Below, one piece after another: positions 35,457-45,081 of a DNA stretch of 64,000 nt (within the stretch, counting starts at the first letter, position 1; each line of letters opens with the position of its first letter). The position numbers and the translations under genes are program-made. The notes under the pieces are model-generated. The model did no database searches, was not told the DNA's origin, and saw only the letters and a program-made list of their open reading frames with translations. The DNA comes from Latilactobacillus graminis DSM 20719 (GTDB lineage: Bacteria > Bacillota > Bacilli > Lactobacillales > Lactobacillaceae). The DNA is taken from NCBI RefSeq assembly GCF_001436415.1, contig NZ_AYZB01000066.1, positions 1 through 64,000 on the forward strand, given 5' to 3'.

Positions 35457-36170
35457 ATGAAAACAATCTTAGTGGTAGATGACGAACCAGCAATTTTGAC
35501 CTTATTACGCTATAACCTTGAGCAGGAACATTTTAAAGTACGGACGGCAACCGATGGAGCCCAAGCAGTGACGATGGTCTTACAACAGCCGTTTGATTTT
35601 ATTATATTAGATTTGATGCTGCCTAAATTAGACGGCATTGCTGTAACTAAGAAAATCCGGGAGGCAAAATTAAAAACACCAATCATGATTCTAACTGCTA
35701 AAGATAGCGAAACTGATAAAATTGTTGGTCTCGAAGTGGGGGCAGACGATTACGTCACCAAACCGTTTAGTCCGCGCGAAATCATTGCCCGTATTCGGGC
35801 AATTGAACGGCGGACTGTGCATCCCGTCGGTGAAAGTGAAACGCATCTAGATGAAATCGTACAAGTGGGGGAATTATCGGTCGATGAAGGTGAGGTTGTG
35901 GCTAAAAAAGGTACCCGCAAACTGCATTTAACGCCTAAAGAGTTCGAACTATTAGTCTACTTCATGCATCGAATCAATAAAGTTCAAAGCCGTGAGAAAT
36001 TATTGAATGCGGTTTGGGGCTTTGACTATCCGGCGGAAACACGCATGGTTGATATCCAAGTCAGTCATTTACGGGAAAAGATCGAAACTGATCCCCGTCA
36101 TCCAAGCTACTTAAAAACGGTGCGCGGCTTTGGCTATCAATTGGAGGATCCCACCCATGACCAAGCATGA
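35457..36170 (+). CDS. phoP: Phosphate response regulator PhoP (OmpR family)
   Basis: 237 residues: a receiver domain with the acidic pair D8-D9, phosphoacceptor D52 in IILDLMLP, the conserved Thr in ILTAKD and Lys in VTKPFSP; then a winged-helix DNA-binding domain (about 130-230, with LTPKEFELLVYFM and the recognition-helix region TRMVDIQVSHLREKI, then the wing LKTVRGFGYQL). The assignment to the phosphate system rests on the phoR partner and the pst operon with Pho boxes just downstream. WalR-like regulators have the same layout, but there is no walH/walI here. RBS AAAGGGTGG precedes ATG 35457. Overlaps phoR by 14 nt. Confidence 0.9.
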   Translation: MKTILVVDDEPAILTLLRYNLEQEHFKVRTATDGAQAVTMVLQQPFDFIILDLMLPKLDGIAVTKKIREAKLKTPIMILTAKDSETDKIVGLEVGADDYVTKPFSPREIIARIRAIERRTVHPVGESETHLDEIVQVGELSVDEGEVVAKKGTRKLHLTPKEFELLVYFMHRINKVQSREKLLNAVWGFDYPAETRMVDIQVSHLREKIETDPRHPSYLKTVRGFGYQLEDPTHDQA

Positions 36171-37818
36171 TCAATTTAGATTTTATAAGTTAGCCACTAT
36201 TTTAGTGGCTATTTACATTGCTTTAATGATTTTAGTGAACTTAGTCATTGTCCAACAGCAAGCGGCAATGTTAAAAGAACGGGGGGCCGATTATGCATTA
36301 ATCATTAAGCAACCCCATTTTGATCGACAAAAGTGGTTGCGTCAAAATAAACTCCAGGTTCTAATGCCGCAATCACCGAATAGAACAAAGTTGCAAAAAG
36401 CGGTAACCGACATTATTGATCGCAATCATTCGGCGACTAATTTTAGTACACGGCAAACCGTGAATAAGCAGCCATATTTGTTTTATGCGCATCAAACTGA
36501 CCAGCCTAATTTCGTGTTGGCTGTGCCCCAGCAGCGATTCTGGCATACCTTACCGAAAATTGCACTTTTTGTGACAATTATCTATCTGATGGGAAGTTGT
36601 CTTTTTTTGTACGAGTTTTGGCGGCAACGACATCATTTTTTCGATCATTTAAAAGTTTTGGTGGCTAATATCCATCATATTCGCCATAAGGAAGTACCTG
36701 AACCGATTATTTTCAAAAAAGACGCATCACTGTATGTATTAGCGCAAGAAATTAATAAATTGAATGGCGATATGCGCTTTATGCGGCAGAAAATCGCTAT
36801 GCAACAGGGGAGCTTCGATCGTTTAATTGACCATTTACCAGTCGGGGTGATGGTGATTAATGAAAATCGTGAGGTTGTCTTACATAATGAGGCAATGGGG
36901 ACCTTGTTAGAAACTAAGATTGCAGCTGATAAACACCCATATATTGATGATATTAAAACTTATGAATTAACCCGGATGATTGAACATACCTTTCGATATC
37001 GCAAGAGCCATCATCAAGAAATCCAATTAATCCAAAAACAGGAACGGTTCGTTGATGCCAACGTAGTACAGTTAAATACTGTTAAATCAAAATTTCAAGC
37101 ATTGGTAATTCTGTATGACTTAACAGAAGGACGCCGAGTTGAACGGATGCAATTGGATTTTGTGCGAAATGTGAGTCATGAGTTAAAGACTCCGGTTACC
37201 GCAATTACCGGTTTTGCTGAAACATTGTTGGCTGGTGCGGCTGAAGAGCCAGCTACGCAAAAACAATTCTTACAAATCATTTACGATGAAAGTACCCGCT
37301 TGACAGCCCTAATTCAAGATATCCTCGCGTTGTCTCATTTGGATCGAAAGGACCAGTCCCAAGACCAGCTAGTTAATGTTTATGAGTTAGTCCAAGCTAA
37401 TTTAGAACTGATGCAACAAAAAATAAGACAAAAGCAATTACATGTTTCTGTTGATATTTCAAAGACTTTACAAATCAAAATATCAAAAATGAAATTTAAT
37501 CAAATTTTGAAAAATCTCATTGCAAATGGCATCACATATAATAAATCAAACGGCTCATTAGTGATTACCGCACAGGTTGAAAAAGAGCAAATTAGGATGC
37601 ATATCGTTGATTCTGGTTTGGGGATTCCGAGTGATTTACAGTCGCGCATTTTCGAACGCTTTTATCGGGTTGACCAAGCACGGGCGACACATAAGAGTGG
37701 TACCGGTCTGGGACTAGCAATTGCTAGCGAACTGACAGTTAGTTTAGAAGGAGAATTGACAGTGGATAGTCAATTAGGCGTTGGTAGTGAATTTATTTTA
37801 AAACTACCAATTGTCTAA
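36157..37818 (+). CDS. phoR: Phosphate sensor histidine kinase PhoR
   Basis: 553 residues: TM1 (about 10-30), an extracytoplasmic segment (about 31-135), TM2 (about 136-158), a PAS domain (IDHLPVGVMVINENREVVLHN, about 222-330), a HisKA domain with phosphoacceptor His341 in NVSHELKTP, and the HATPase with N box (LKNLIANGITYN), G1 DSGLGIP, F box and G2 GTGLGLAI. All catalytic motifs are intact. ATG 36157 has GGAGG 9 nt upstream and sits inside the end of phoP, so kinase and regulator are co-translated. Its place directly before the Pho-box promoter of pstS supports the phosphate role. Confidence 0.9.
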   Translation: MTKHDQFRFYKLATILVAIYIALMILVNLVIVQQQAAMLKERGADYALIIKQPHFDRQKWLRQNKLQVLMPQSPNRTKLQKAVTDIIDRNHSATNFSTRQTVNKQPYLFYAHQTDQPNFVLAVPQQRFWHTLPKIALFVTIIYLMGSCLFLYEFWRQRHHFFDHLKVLVANIHHIRHKEVPEPIIFKKDASLYVLAQEINKLNGDMRFMRQKIAMQQGSFDRLIDHLPVGVMVINENREVVLHNEAMGTLLETKIAADKHPYIDDIKTYELTRMIEHTFRYRKSHHQEIQLIQKQERFVDANVVQLNTVKSKFQALVILYDLTEGRRVERMQLDFVRNVSHELKTPVTAITGFAETLLAGAAEEPATQKQFLQIIYDESTRLTALIQDILALSHLDRKDQSQDQLVNVYELVQANLELMQQKIRQKQLHVSVDISKTLQIKISKMKFNQILKNLIANGITYNKSNGSLVITAQVEKEQIRMHIVDSGLGIPSDLQSRIFERFYRVDQARATHKSGTGLGLAIASELTVSLEGELTVDSQLGVGSEFILKLPIV

Positions 37819-37872
37819 TTTACACAAAATTTACATTTGATGGGCTTAGTTTTTACAACCTTTTTTTATAAT
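37819..37872 (+). promoter_or_regulatory. PhoP-boxes and promoter of the pst operon
   Basis: TTTACA occurs at 37819-37824, 37830-37835 and 37852-37857. The first two are 11 bp apart and the third is a further 22 bp on, so all lie on one face of the helix, as for B. subtilis PhoP boxes (TTAACA-type repeats with 5-bp gaps). A perfect TATAAT follows at 37867-37872, with no -35 of its own, as expected of an activator-dependent promoter. Confidence 0.85.
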
Positions 37873-37912
37873 AGAACCTATGAGGTCTAAATGGAATTTG
37901 TGGAGGATTAAC

Positions 37913-38773
37913 ATGCGCAAACGTAATGTTATTAGCTTATTAGTCACATTCAGTTTATTACTGTTGGCTGGCTGCCAGTCTAAACAAAACGGTCAGTCGG
38001 TAACAGCGGTTGGTTCGTCAGCACTCCAACCTTTAATCGAAGCCTTAGCCGAGCAATACAGCGCTGAACATCGTGGTCAGTTTATCAACGTCCAAGGTGG
38101 TGGTTCTGGGACTGGCTTGAGTCAGATCCAATCTGGCGCAGTTCAAATGGGGAATTCTGATTTATTTGCCGAAGAAAAAGCAGGGATTAAAGCAGATGAG
38201 TTAGTTGACCATCGAGTCGCTGTGGTCGGGATTACCCCCATTATTAATAAAAAGGTGGGCGTTAAAAATTTGACACTGGGGCAACTTGCCCAAATTTTTA
38301 GTGGTGAAATTGATAATTGGCAAGCCGTTGGTGGCCCGGACCAACCAGTCGTGCTAGTTAACCGAGCGCAGGGAAGTGGGACCCGGACTACGTTTGAACA
38401 ATGGGTCATGAAGTCACGTAAGACGAAACCTGCGCAAGAACAAGATTCAACAGGGATGGTCCGTTCGATTGTTGCTAACACACCAGGGGCCATTAGTTAT
38501 TTAGCTTTTTCATATGTAGATCATTCAGTGGCGACTGTTAATTTAGACGGGGTAGCACCAACAGATGCAAACGTCATGACCAATGATTGGCCAATTTGGT
38601 CATATGAGCATGTGTACACTAAAGGGAAGCCAACTGGGTTAACGAAACGCTTTTTGGCATATGTTTTGTCCGCTGATGTGCAACATCAGCAAGTGGGATC
38701 AATGGGTTACATTCCTGTTGCCAAAATGACAGTTGAACGATCAGTAGATGGTCAAATAACAAAGGTTAATTAG
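37913..38773 (+). CDS. pstS: Phosphate-binding lipoprotein PstS
   Basis: Captures phosphate outside the cell for the PstCAB importer. 286 residues: a signal peptide with basic start (MRKRNV) and lipobox LLAGC, so the mature protein is anchored by Cys about 22; then the periplasmic-binding-protein fold with AVGSSALQPLIEAL, GGGSGTGLSQIQSG and RAQGSGTRTTFEQWVM, whose Ser, Thr, Gly and Arg side chains hold phosphate. ATG 37913 has GGAGG upstream, and an earlier in-frame start is out of register with the signal peptide. First gene of pstS-C-A-B1-B2-phoU. Confidence 0.95.
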   Translation: MRKRNVISLLVTFSLLLLAGCQSKQNGQSVTAVGSSALQPLIEALAEQYSAEHRGQFINVQGGGSGTGLSQIQSGAVQMGNSDLFAEEKAGIKADELVDHRVAVVGITPIINKKVGVKNLTLGQLAQIFSGEIDNWQAVGGPDQPVVLVNRAQGSGTRTTFEQWVMKSRKTKPAQEQDSTGMVRSIVANTPGAISYLAFSYVDHSVATVNLDGVAPTDANVMTNDWPIWSYEHVYTKGKPTGLTKRFLAYVLSADVQHQQVGSMGYIPVAKMTVERSVDGQITKVN

Positions 38774-38783
38774 GAGGCCAATT

Positions 38784-39707
38784 ATGGATCCAATCAAAGC
38801 AAGTTTACTTAAAAAATCACGCGCGGCCAAAAGCGAAACGCGTGGTAAATTAATTAGTTTAGTATGTATTAGTTTAATTGTCTTCATCGTACTGGCAATT
38901 TTTTATTTTGTCGCTTCAAGAGGGTTGGCAACTTTTTTCAAAGATAAGGTTAGCATCGGCCGCTTTTTAACCCAGTCTACTTGGAACCCTAGCTTGAAAG
39001 ATAGCCACGGCCACCCAGAAGTCGGCGCATTACCAATGATTATGGGGTCGTTTGGCGTAACCTTTTTAGCGGCCCTGTTAGCGACGCCGTTTGCCATCGG
39101 CGCTGGGATTTTTATGACTGAGATTTCACCTAAGCGGGGTGAAAAATTGCTCCAACCGGTCATGGAATTACTTGTTGGAATTCCTTCTGTGGTTTACGGA
39201 TTTATTGGATTATCCGTGATTGTTCCAGCTGTCCGACATTTATTTGGTGGTAGTGGCTTTGGAATTCTTGCTGGAACCTGTGTTTTGTTCGTTATGATAC
39301 TACCAACGGTTACTTCGATGACCGTCGATGCTCTTAAAAGCGTGCCACGACATTATCGTGAGGCATCTTTAGCTTTGGGAGCAACACGTTGGCAGACGAC
39401 TTGGAAGGTCGTTTTAAAAGCTGCCACACCTGGCATTTTAACTGGGGTGGTCTTTGGGATGGCGCGGGCATTTGGTGAGGCCCTGGCAGTCCAAATGGTT
39501 ATCGGTAATGCCGCCTTATTACCCCATAACTTAATAACCCCGGCATCAACTTTAACAAGTGTGTTGACGATGGGAATGGGCAACACCGTTATGGGATCTT
39601 TAGCCAATAATGCCTTATGGTCGTTGGCATTACTCTTATTACTGATGTCATTACTATTTAACTTATTAGTTCGTTTAATTGGTCGGAAGGGAGCAATGAA
39701 TCGCTAA
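38784..39707 (+). CDS. pstC: Phosphate ABC permease PstC
   Basis: 307 residues with about six membrane segments and an outer loop after TM1 (about 55-80). The EAA loop, which contacts PstB, is REASLALGATRWQTTWKVVLKAATPGILTG (about 190-220). GVTFLAALLATPFAIGAGIFMTE at the start of the BPD domain is typical. Forms the channel with PstA. TAGGAGG lies before ATG 38784, and the gene shares its final base with the pstA start (TAATG). Confidence 0.94.
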   Translation: MDPIKASLLKKSRAAKSETRGKLISLVCISLIVFIVLAIFYFVASRGLATFFKDKVSIGRFLTQSTWNPSLKDSHGHPEVGALPMIMGSFGVTFLAALLATPFAIGAGIFMTEISPKRGEKLLQPVMELLVGIPSVVYGFIGLSVIVPAVRHLFGGSGFGILAGTCVLFVMILPTVTSMTVDALKSVPRHYREASLALGATRWQTTWKVVLKAATPGILTGVVFGMARAFGEALAVQMVIGNAALLPHNLITPASTLTSVLTMGMGNTVMGSLANNALWSLALLLLLMSLLFNLLVRLIGRKGAMNR

Positions 39708-40591
39708 TGAATGCAAAAAAATGGGATAAAGTTGCTACGGCTGTTTTAACCGGCATCGCGGGATTAATCGTCTTATTACTAGCTTGTTTACTTGGGTATA
39801 TTTTAGTGCGGGGATTACCGCATGTAACTTGGCAGTTCTTAACGAAACCTGCACAAACCTTTACCAAAGGTGGCGGGATTGGTGTACAGCTTTTCAATTC
39901 ATTCTACTTATTAATTTTAGCCATGGTGATTTCGATTCCGTTATCGATTGGTGCTGGGATTTATTTAGCAGAATATGCACCTAAAAATTGGGTGACCAAT
40001 GTTGTTCGGACTGCCATCGAAGTTTTAAGCTCTCTGCCTTCCGTGGTGGTTGGTCTGTTTGGTTTCTTAGTTTTTGTGATTCAGTTTAAGCTGGGCTTTT
40101 CAATCTTAGCTGGTGCTTTAGTTTTGACAGTCTTTAACCTACCTTTATTGACCCGTAACGTTGAAGATGCCTTGAAATCAATTCATTTTACACAACGTGA
40201 AGCTGGCTTAGCACTTGGTTTGTCACGTTATGAAACAGTTAAACATGTTGTGATTCCCGAAGCGCTTCCCAATATTATTACCGGAATGATATTAGGGGCC
40301 GGGCGAGTCTTTGGAGAAGCCGCTGCGTTGATTTATACCGCTGGTCAGAGTGCACCTTCACTTGATTTTACCAACTGGAACCCAATGTATATTGCAAGTC
40401 CGCTGAATCCCATGCGACCGGCTGAAACTTTAGCAGTGCATATTTGGAAAATTAATTCAGAAGGTATTATGCCAGATGCCACAGCGGTTTCAGCAGGGGC
40501 TTCAGCAGTTTTAATTATTGCCGTCTTGCTATTTAATTGGCTAGCGCGGGTAATTGGCAAGCGGGTCTACCGTAAAATGACAGCAGCATAG
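39707..40591 (+). CDS. pstA: Phosphate ABC permease PstA
   Basis: 294 residues with about six membrane segments; EAA loop QREAGLALGLSRYETVKHVVIPEALPNIITG (about 163-193). LAEYAPKNWVTNVVRTAIEVLSSLPSVVVGLFGF is the conserved PstA region after TM3. ATG 39707 overlaps the pstC stop by one base (TAATG), so translation is coupled. Pairs with PstC in the membrane. Confidence 0.94.
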   Translation: MNAKKWDKVATAVLTGIAGLIVLLLACLLGYILVRGLPHVTWQFLTKPAQTFTKGGGIGVQLFNSFYLLILAMVISIPLSIGAGIYLAEYAPKNWVTNVVRTAIEVLSSLPSVVVGLFGFLVFVIQFKLGFSILAGALVLTVFNLPLLTRNVEDALKSIHFTQREAGLALGLSRYETVKHVVIPEALPNIITGMILGAGRVFGEAAALIYTAGQSAPSLDFTNWNPMYIASPLNPMRPAETLAVHIWKINSEGIMPDATAVSAGASAVLIIAVLLFNWLARVIGKRVYRKMTAA

Positions 40592-40600
40592 GAGAAAATA

Positions 40601-41410
40601 ATGGCAGATTATGATTTAACGCAAACACACATTATACATTTAGATGAACCAAAACATGAAATTGCGTTGTCGACGGAAAAATTAAACGTCTATTACGGTG
40701 AAAATCGGGCAATGCATGATGCTTCGTTACAGTTTGAACGTTACCGGATTACCGCGTTAATCGGGGCTTCTGGTTCAGGAAAATCAACTTATTTGCGAAG
40801 TTTAAACCGCATGAATGATAATATTGCAAATAGTCGAGTTACTGGCAAAATTATGTACCGTGACTTAAATATCAACAGCGATGAGATTGACGTGTATAAG
40901 ATGCGTGAACATATTGGCATGGTGTTCCAACGGCCCAACCCGTTTGCTAAATCCATTTATGACAACATCACTTTTGCGTTAAAACGACACGGTCAAAAGG
41001 ATAAAAAATATCTTGATGAAGTGGTCGAAACATCACTTAAACAAGCGGCGTTATGGGACCAAGTGAAAGATTCACTCGGTAAGAGTGCCTTGGCCTTATC
41101 TGGTGGTCAACAACAACGGTTATGTATTGCCCGGGCAATTGCGATGAAACCCGATATTTTATTACTGGACGAACCTGCTTCAGCACTTGATCCCATTTCA
41201 ACGAATACGGTTGAAGAAACCTTGATTCGCTTAAAAGAAGAATTTACAATTGTGATTGTAACCCATAACATGCAACAAGCAGCGCGGATTAGTGATTATA
41301 CCGCTTTTTTTCATTCAGGACGCGCACTGGAATTCGATGAAACACGTAAGTTATTCACCCGACCGAAGATTAAAGCGGCCGAAGATTATGTTTCTGGTCA
41401 CTTTGGCTAG
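40601..41410 (+). CDS. pstB1: Phosphate ABC ATPase PstB, copy 1
   Basis: 269 residues with Walker [11 protein letters not shown]-loop [16 protein letters not shown], signature [14 protein letters not shown], Walker [14 protein letters not shown] and the H-loop [21 protein letters not shown]. Against copy 2 it has a longer N terminus (about 17 extra residues, [18 protein letters not shown]) and is clearly diverged, though all catalytic motifs are kept. Nine nt after pstA, with AGGAG upstream. Tandem pstB genes are usual in lactobacilli and streptococci. Confidence 0.94.
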   Translation: MADYDLTQTHIIHLDEPKHEIALSTEKLNVYYGENRAMHDASLQFERYRITALIGASGSGKSTYLRSLNRMNDNIANSRVTGKIMYRDLNINSDEIDVYKMREHIGMVFQRPNPFAKSIYDNITFALKRHGQKDKKYLDEVVETSLKQAALWDQVKDSLGKSALALSGGQQQRLCIARAIAMKPDILLLDEPASALDPISTNTVEETLIRLKEEFTIVIVTHNMQQAARISDYTAFFHSGRALEFDETRKLFTRPKIKAAEDYVSGHFG

Positions 41411-41430
41411 GACGCAAGGAGGTTTGCCCC

Positions 41431-42189
41431 GTGGCAAATAAGATTATTGAATCCGCAGATGTGCATTTATTCTATGGTAAGAATGAAGCCTTAAAAGGAA
41501 TAAATATGGATTTTGTTGAAAATGAAATTACGGCGTTGATCGGGCCGTCTGGTTGTGGAAAATCAACCTACTTGCGCTGTTTGAATCGAATGAATGATTT
41601 AATCGACTCGGCAAAGGTGACTGGTAAATTCTTATTGAATGGCCAAGATATTTATGCACCTGAAATGGACACTGTTAAGTTACGAAAAGAAGTTGGGATG
41701 GTGTTCCAACAACCGAACCCATTTCCTTTTTCAATTTATGATAATGTGATTTATGGTCTGCGCTTATCTGGTATTAAAGATCACCGGGTCTTAGATGAAG
41801 CCGTAGAAAGTAGTTTGAAACAAGCGGCCGTTTGGGACGATGTGAAAGATAAGCTACACGAAAGTGCACTGTCACTTTCTGGTGGGCAACAACAACGGGT
41901 CTGCATTGCCCGCGTATTGGCCGTTAAACCGCAAGTAATCCTGATGGATGAACCCACCTCGGCTTTAGATCCTATTTCAAGTGCTAAAATTGAAAATATG
42001 TTGCTAGAATTGCGTCAACAGTATACCATTATTATGGTGACACATAATATGCATCAAGCTTCGCGTATTTCGGATAAGACAGCATTCTTCTTGCAAGGTG
42101 AGTTAATCGAATATGCACCAACAAAGAAGATTTTCTTGAATCCGACTGAAAAAGAAACAGAAGATTATATCAGTGGCCGGTTTGGCTAA
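41431..42189 (+). CDS. pstB2: Phosphate ABC ATPase PstB, copy 2
   Basis: 252 residues, the standard PstB length. Walker [11 protein letters not shown]-loop [16 protein letters not shown], signature [14 protein letters not shown], Walker [15 protein letters not shown]-loop [21 protein letters not shown] 41431 has AAGGAGG 8 nt upstream. Whether the two ATPases form a heterodimer or are used alternately cannot be told from sequence. Confidence 0.94.
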   Translation: MANKIIESADVHLFYGKNEALKGINMDFVENEITALIGPSGCGKSTYLRCLNRMNDLIDSAKVTGKFLLNGQDIYAPEMDTVKLRKEVGMVFQQPNPFPFSIYDNVIYGLRLSGIKDHRVLDEAVESSLKQAAVWDDVKDKLHESALSLSGGQQQRVCIARVLAVKPQVILMDEPTSALDPISSAKIENMLLELRQQYTIIMVTHNMHQASRISDKTAFFLQGELIEYAPTKKIFLNPTEKETEDYISGRFG

Positions 42190-42204
42190 GAAAGAAGGGA
42201 AAAA

Positions 42205-42882
42205 ATGAGACGACTTTTTGAAGATGAATTAAATGACCTGCATGTGCGTTTCTCTGAGATGGGAATGATGGTCAATGAAGCCATTTATAAATCGGTAAAG
42301 GCTTTTATTAATCATGATAAGCAACTTGCACGTGAGGTGATCGCTGACGATCATAAGATTAATGAGCGTGAAACTGATTTGGAAAGTAAAAGTTTTGAAT
42401 TAATCGCCTTGCAACAACCAGTATCGACAGATTTACGCGTCATTGTGACGATTATGAAAGCTAGTTCTGATTTGGAACGGATGGGGGACCATGCTGTTTC
42501 AATTGCCAAATCAACAATTCGGGTGAAGGGCAATACCCGCGTGCCAGATATCGAAAAGGATATCGCGGATATGGCAGATAAGGTTAAACAAATGGTCGAA
42601 GAGGTACTAGATGCCTACGTCAAAGAAGACCGTAAAAAGGCGCTGGCAATTGCTAGCGAAGATGCAGCCATTAACGCTTACTCTGAGAACATTTATGACG
42701 ATTGCATTAAAGAAATGCAACGTGATTCGGAAACGGTGATTGGTAGTATGGACTATATGTTAGTTGCCAGTTATCTCGAACGAATTGGCGATTACGTGAT
42801 GAACATCTGTGAATGGATTGTTTATCTTAGAACTGGTAAGGTCGTTGAATTAAATTCGAACGCTCAAGAAGATAAATTTTAA
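42205..42882 (+). CDS. phoU: Phosphate signalling/transport regulator PhoU
   Basis: 225 residues in two three-helix repeats. The metal-binding motifs E/D-x-x-x-D appear as DLERMGDHAVSIAKS (about 91-105) and YLERIGDYVMNICEW (about 193-207). PhoU links PstSCAB activity to the PhoR kinase and restrains it when phosphate is plentiful. Last gene of the pst operon, 15 nt after pstB2, before the terminator at 42892-42932. Confidence 0.94.
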   Translation: MRRLFEDELNDLHVRFSEMGMMVNEAIYKSVKAFINHDKQLAREVIADDHKINERETDLESKSFELIALQQPVSTDLRVIVTIMKASSDLERMGDHAVSIAKSTIRVKGNTRVPDIEKDIADMADKVKQMVEEVLDAYVKEDRKKALAIASEDAAINAYSENIYDDCIKEMQRDSETVIGSMDYMLVASYLERIGDYVMNICEWIVYLRTGKVVELNSNAQEDKF

Positions 42883-42891
42883 ATTAAAATC

Positions 42892-42932
42892 AAAAAGCGA
42901 TGGCAAGGTCGACTTGAACGTCGCTTTTTTAG
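42892..42932 (+). terminator. Terminator after phoU
   Basis: An AAAAAGCGA/TCGCTTTTTT stem with an extended imperfect loop containing GTCGAC; overlaps the leader of the next gene. Confidence 0.78.
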
Positions 42933-42946
42933 TGGGGAGCATAATG

Positions 42947-43417
42947 ATGCAAAAACAAATTTACTTAGCTGGTGGGTGGTTTACACCCAAACAAGCCGCA
43001 TTAGTGAAGCGGGCAGTAACCGCCTTACAAAAAAATCCAACAATTGGTTATATTCATAGTCCACAAGAACATCAATACAAAGGGGTCACAGAAGGCCATG
43101 ATCCAGAAGGCCTGTTTGGTGGCTATGAATGGGCTAATCAAACGTATCAAAATGACATTACTGCTATGGATTTAGCGGATATGGCAGTTGTATTGTGGGA
43201 TATGACTGATGAAGATACCGGGACGGCCTTTGAAATAGGTTATTTGAATGCTATTCATAAGCCAATTGTCTTTGTGTGTGAAGACGATTTACAAATTAAT
43301 CCAATCAATTTAATGCTAGCCAAGGGCATTACACAATGTTTAACAAGTGTAGATGAATTGGCCATGTTCGATTTTCAATTTGTTGCAGGAGAACCTTATC
43401 CAGGTCTGATTGTTTAA
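42947..43417 (+). CDS. Nucleoside 2-deoxyribosyltransferase
   Basis: Moves 2-deoxyribose between purine and pyrimidine bases in nucleoside salvage, an activity characteristic of lactobacilli. 156 residues: the first strand QIYLAGGWF, the conserved acidic centre MDLADMAVVLWDMTDEDTGTAFEIGYLNAIHKP with the nucleophilic Glu in the GTAFEIGY segment, and the C-terminal YP-G-IV. The start is ATG 42944 or 42947 after GGGGAG; I prefer 42947 for the 7-nt spacing. Single gene between two terminators. Confidence 0.92.
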   Translation: MQKQIYLAGGWFTPKQAALVKRAVTALQKNPTIGYIHSPQEHQYKGVTEGHDPEGLFGGYEWANQTYQNDITAMDLADMAVVLWDMTDEDTGTAFEIGYLNAIHKPIVFVCEDDLQINPINLMLAKGITQCLTSVDELAMFDFQFVAGEPYPGLIV

Positions 43418-43438
43418 TCCTTAAAGCTAAAATCGCCA

Positions 43439-43475
43439 ACGGGGCAGCCAAGTTAATTTGGTTGTCCCGTTTTTG
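43439..43475 (+). terminator. Terminator after the deoxyribosyltransferase gene
   Basis: ACGGGGCAGCCAA pairs with TTGGTTGTCCCGT (one G-T), followed by TTTTT. Confidence 0.9.
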
Positions 43476-43517
43476 GTCTCACTCTTGGTACCTAAATAAA
43501 AATCAACCTTTGGACCT

Positions 43518-43546
43518 ATGACAAGCTACATAAAAATCGGCATAAT
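43518..43546 (+). promoter_or_regulatory. Promoter of the yvlB-pspC-yvlD operon
   Basis: ATGACA (43518-43523) and CATAAT (43541-43546) with a 17-bp spacer, about 54 nt before the first start codon. No operator could be identified with confidence. Confidence 0.6.
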
Positions 43547-43599
43547 AGAGTCATAGTCAAATGCACCAGTACAACGAATACCTAATGGAGGTCAAAACA

Positions 43600-45054
43600 A
43601 TGAATGAACGTCAACGAATTTTAGACTTGGTGAACCAAGGCATTTTAACTTCAGAAGAAGCATTGGTCCTACTAGAAAATTTAGCCAAAGATGATCAAGA
43701 TGTAAAACCAGTGGCCACTGAAGCGACGACTGATCAGACTGAACAACAAACGGCTGATAAAAGTGCTATGGAAGAAAAAGCCCATGCGTTGACTGTCAAC
43801 CTATCTGGAGTTAATCGGCAATTACAAACTTTAAAACAACAAATGCGCGCTGATCAAGAACAAGTAACCGTACTTGATACAATGGAGGATTTGGATAGTT
43901 TAACTAGTGAAAAAGCTACTGAACGGCAAACGTTAAAGGCCAGCTTACTGCAAAAGCAAGCTACGGTGGATGAATTAGAAAATAAGCGTCAAACCTTAAC
44001 TGAAGCATTGAACCAAATTGAAAAAGAGCGCCGTCAATTAACGAAGAACCAATGGTCTGAAAAATTAGGCTTATCAGACGACTGGAAAGAAAATGCTAGT
44101 GAAACATTTGATGAACTCAGTGATAAGTTAGGTGAAGCTAGTTCGCACTTTAGTAAATTTGTGAAAAATACTGCCAAGACCGTCATGGATAACGTAGATT
44201 GGAAAGAGGTCAACTTCAAGGTACCTGGTTTGGCAACTGAGAAATTCACGCATGATTTTATCTATGCTGATGTCACACCGAACATGCTTAATGTTAAAGT
44301 AGCTAACGGTAGTGTCCACTTCCAAATTTGGGATCAACCAGACATCAAAGTCGCTGCTCAAGTGAAATTATATGGTAAAATGACGGAAGAAACACCACTG
44401 GCTGCTTTTGAAGCGCGGAGTACAATTGATGTAACTGCAGCTGATTTGGTATTCCAAGTCCCTAATAAGCGGATTCAAGCAGATTTAACCTTTTACTTAC
44501 CAGCCAATAATTATTCACAAACTAATGTAAAATTATTAAACGGAGATGTTGAATTAGAGGGGTTTACCGGTCATGATATCTACTTGAAGACGACTAACGG
44601 TGAGTTGACGTTGCGGAGTACTAACGCCACAATGGTGGAGGCTGAAAATGTTAACGGAGGGATTACTTTTGATCAAGGTCGCTATGCCGATTTGCTCGCA
44701 ACAACCGTGAATGGCAACCTAGTGATTCAGGCTCAAGCGTTAAATTCAAGCGTTTCAACGGTTAATGGTGACATTAAACATACTTTAATGTCGACTGACT
44801 TACACCATTTAAAGGCCAAATCAGTTAATGGGACGATTAAGGCAGCATTAGCACAAGATTTGGCCATGACAGTTGATGCCCGCACACGTTTTGGGATGAT
44901 TAAAAATCGGCTTGCTGACACGCAAACTATCGAACAACGTCAAAGTACGGGTAATCAAATGTTACAACTCAGCCGCAATGATAATGAACAGGCAGCTCGT
45001 TTAACATTAAGTACAACAACTGGTAATATTTTATTAAAAGATAACGATAACTAA
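43600..45054 (+). CDS. YvlB-like protein: SHOCT-type N terminus, coiled coil and DUF4097 beta-helix
   Basis: 484 residues. The N terminus (MNERQRILDLVNQGILTSEEALVLLENL) is the short bihelical SHOCT-like module that begins many envelope-stress proteins. A Gln/Lys/Glu-rich coiled coil follows (about 55-150). From about 215 on there is a regular beta-strand repeat (KLLNGDVELEG, LKTTNGELTLRST, AENVNGGITFD, TTVNGNLVIQA, STVNGDIKHT, KSVNGTIKAAL), the DUF4097 pattern with a repeated T/V-N-G turn. There is no signal peptide. Members sit with PspC- and LiaF-type proteins, so an envelope-stress role is likely but unproved. ATG 43600 follows GGAGG. First gene of a four-gene operon resembling B. subtilis yvlBCD, which also lies near hprK. 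Confidence 0.82.
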   Translation: MNERQRILDLVNQGILTSEEALVLLENLAKDDQDVKPVATEATTDQTEQQTADKSAMEEKAHALTVNLSGVNRQLQTLKQQMRADQEQVTVLDTMEDLDSLTSEKATERQTLKASLLQKQATVDELENKRQTLTEALNQIEKERRQLTKNQWSEKLGLSDDWKENASETFDELSDKLGEASSHFSKFVKNTAKTVMDNVDWKEVNFKVPGLATEKFTHDFIYADVTPNMLNVKVANGSVHFQIWDQPDIKVAAQVKLYGKMTEETPLAAFEARSTIDVTAADLVFQVPNKRIQADLTFYLPANNYSQTNVKLLNGDVELEGFTGHDIYLKTTNGELTLRSTNATMVEAENVNGGITFDQGRYADLLATTVNGNLVIQAQALNSSVSTVNGDIKHTLMSTDLHHLKAKSVNGTIKAALAQDLAMTVDARTRFGMIKNRLADTQTIEQRQSTGNQMLQLSRNDNEQAARLTLSTTTGNILLKDNDN

Positions 45055-45081
45055 AAATTTAAGGAATGGTAGGTTTTAACA

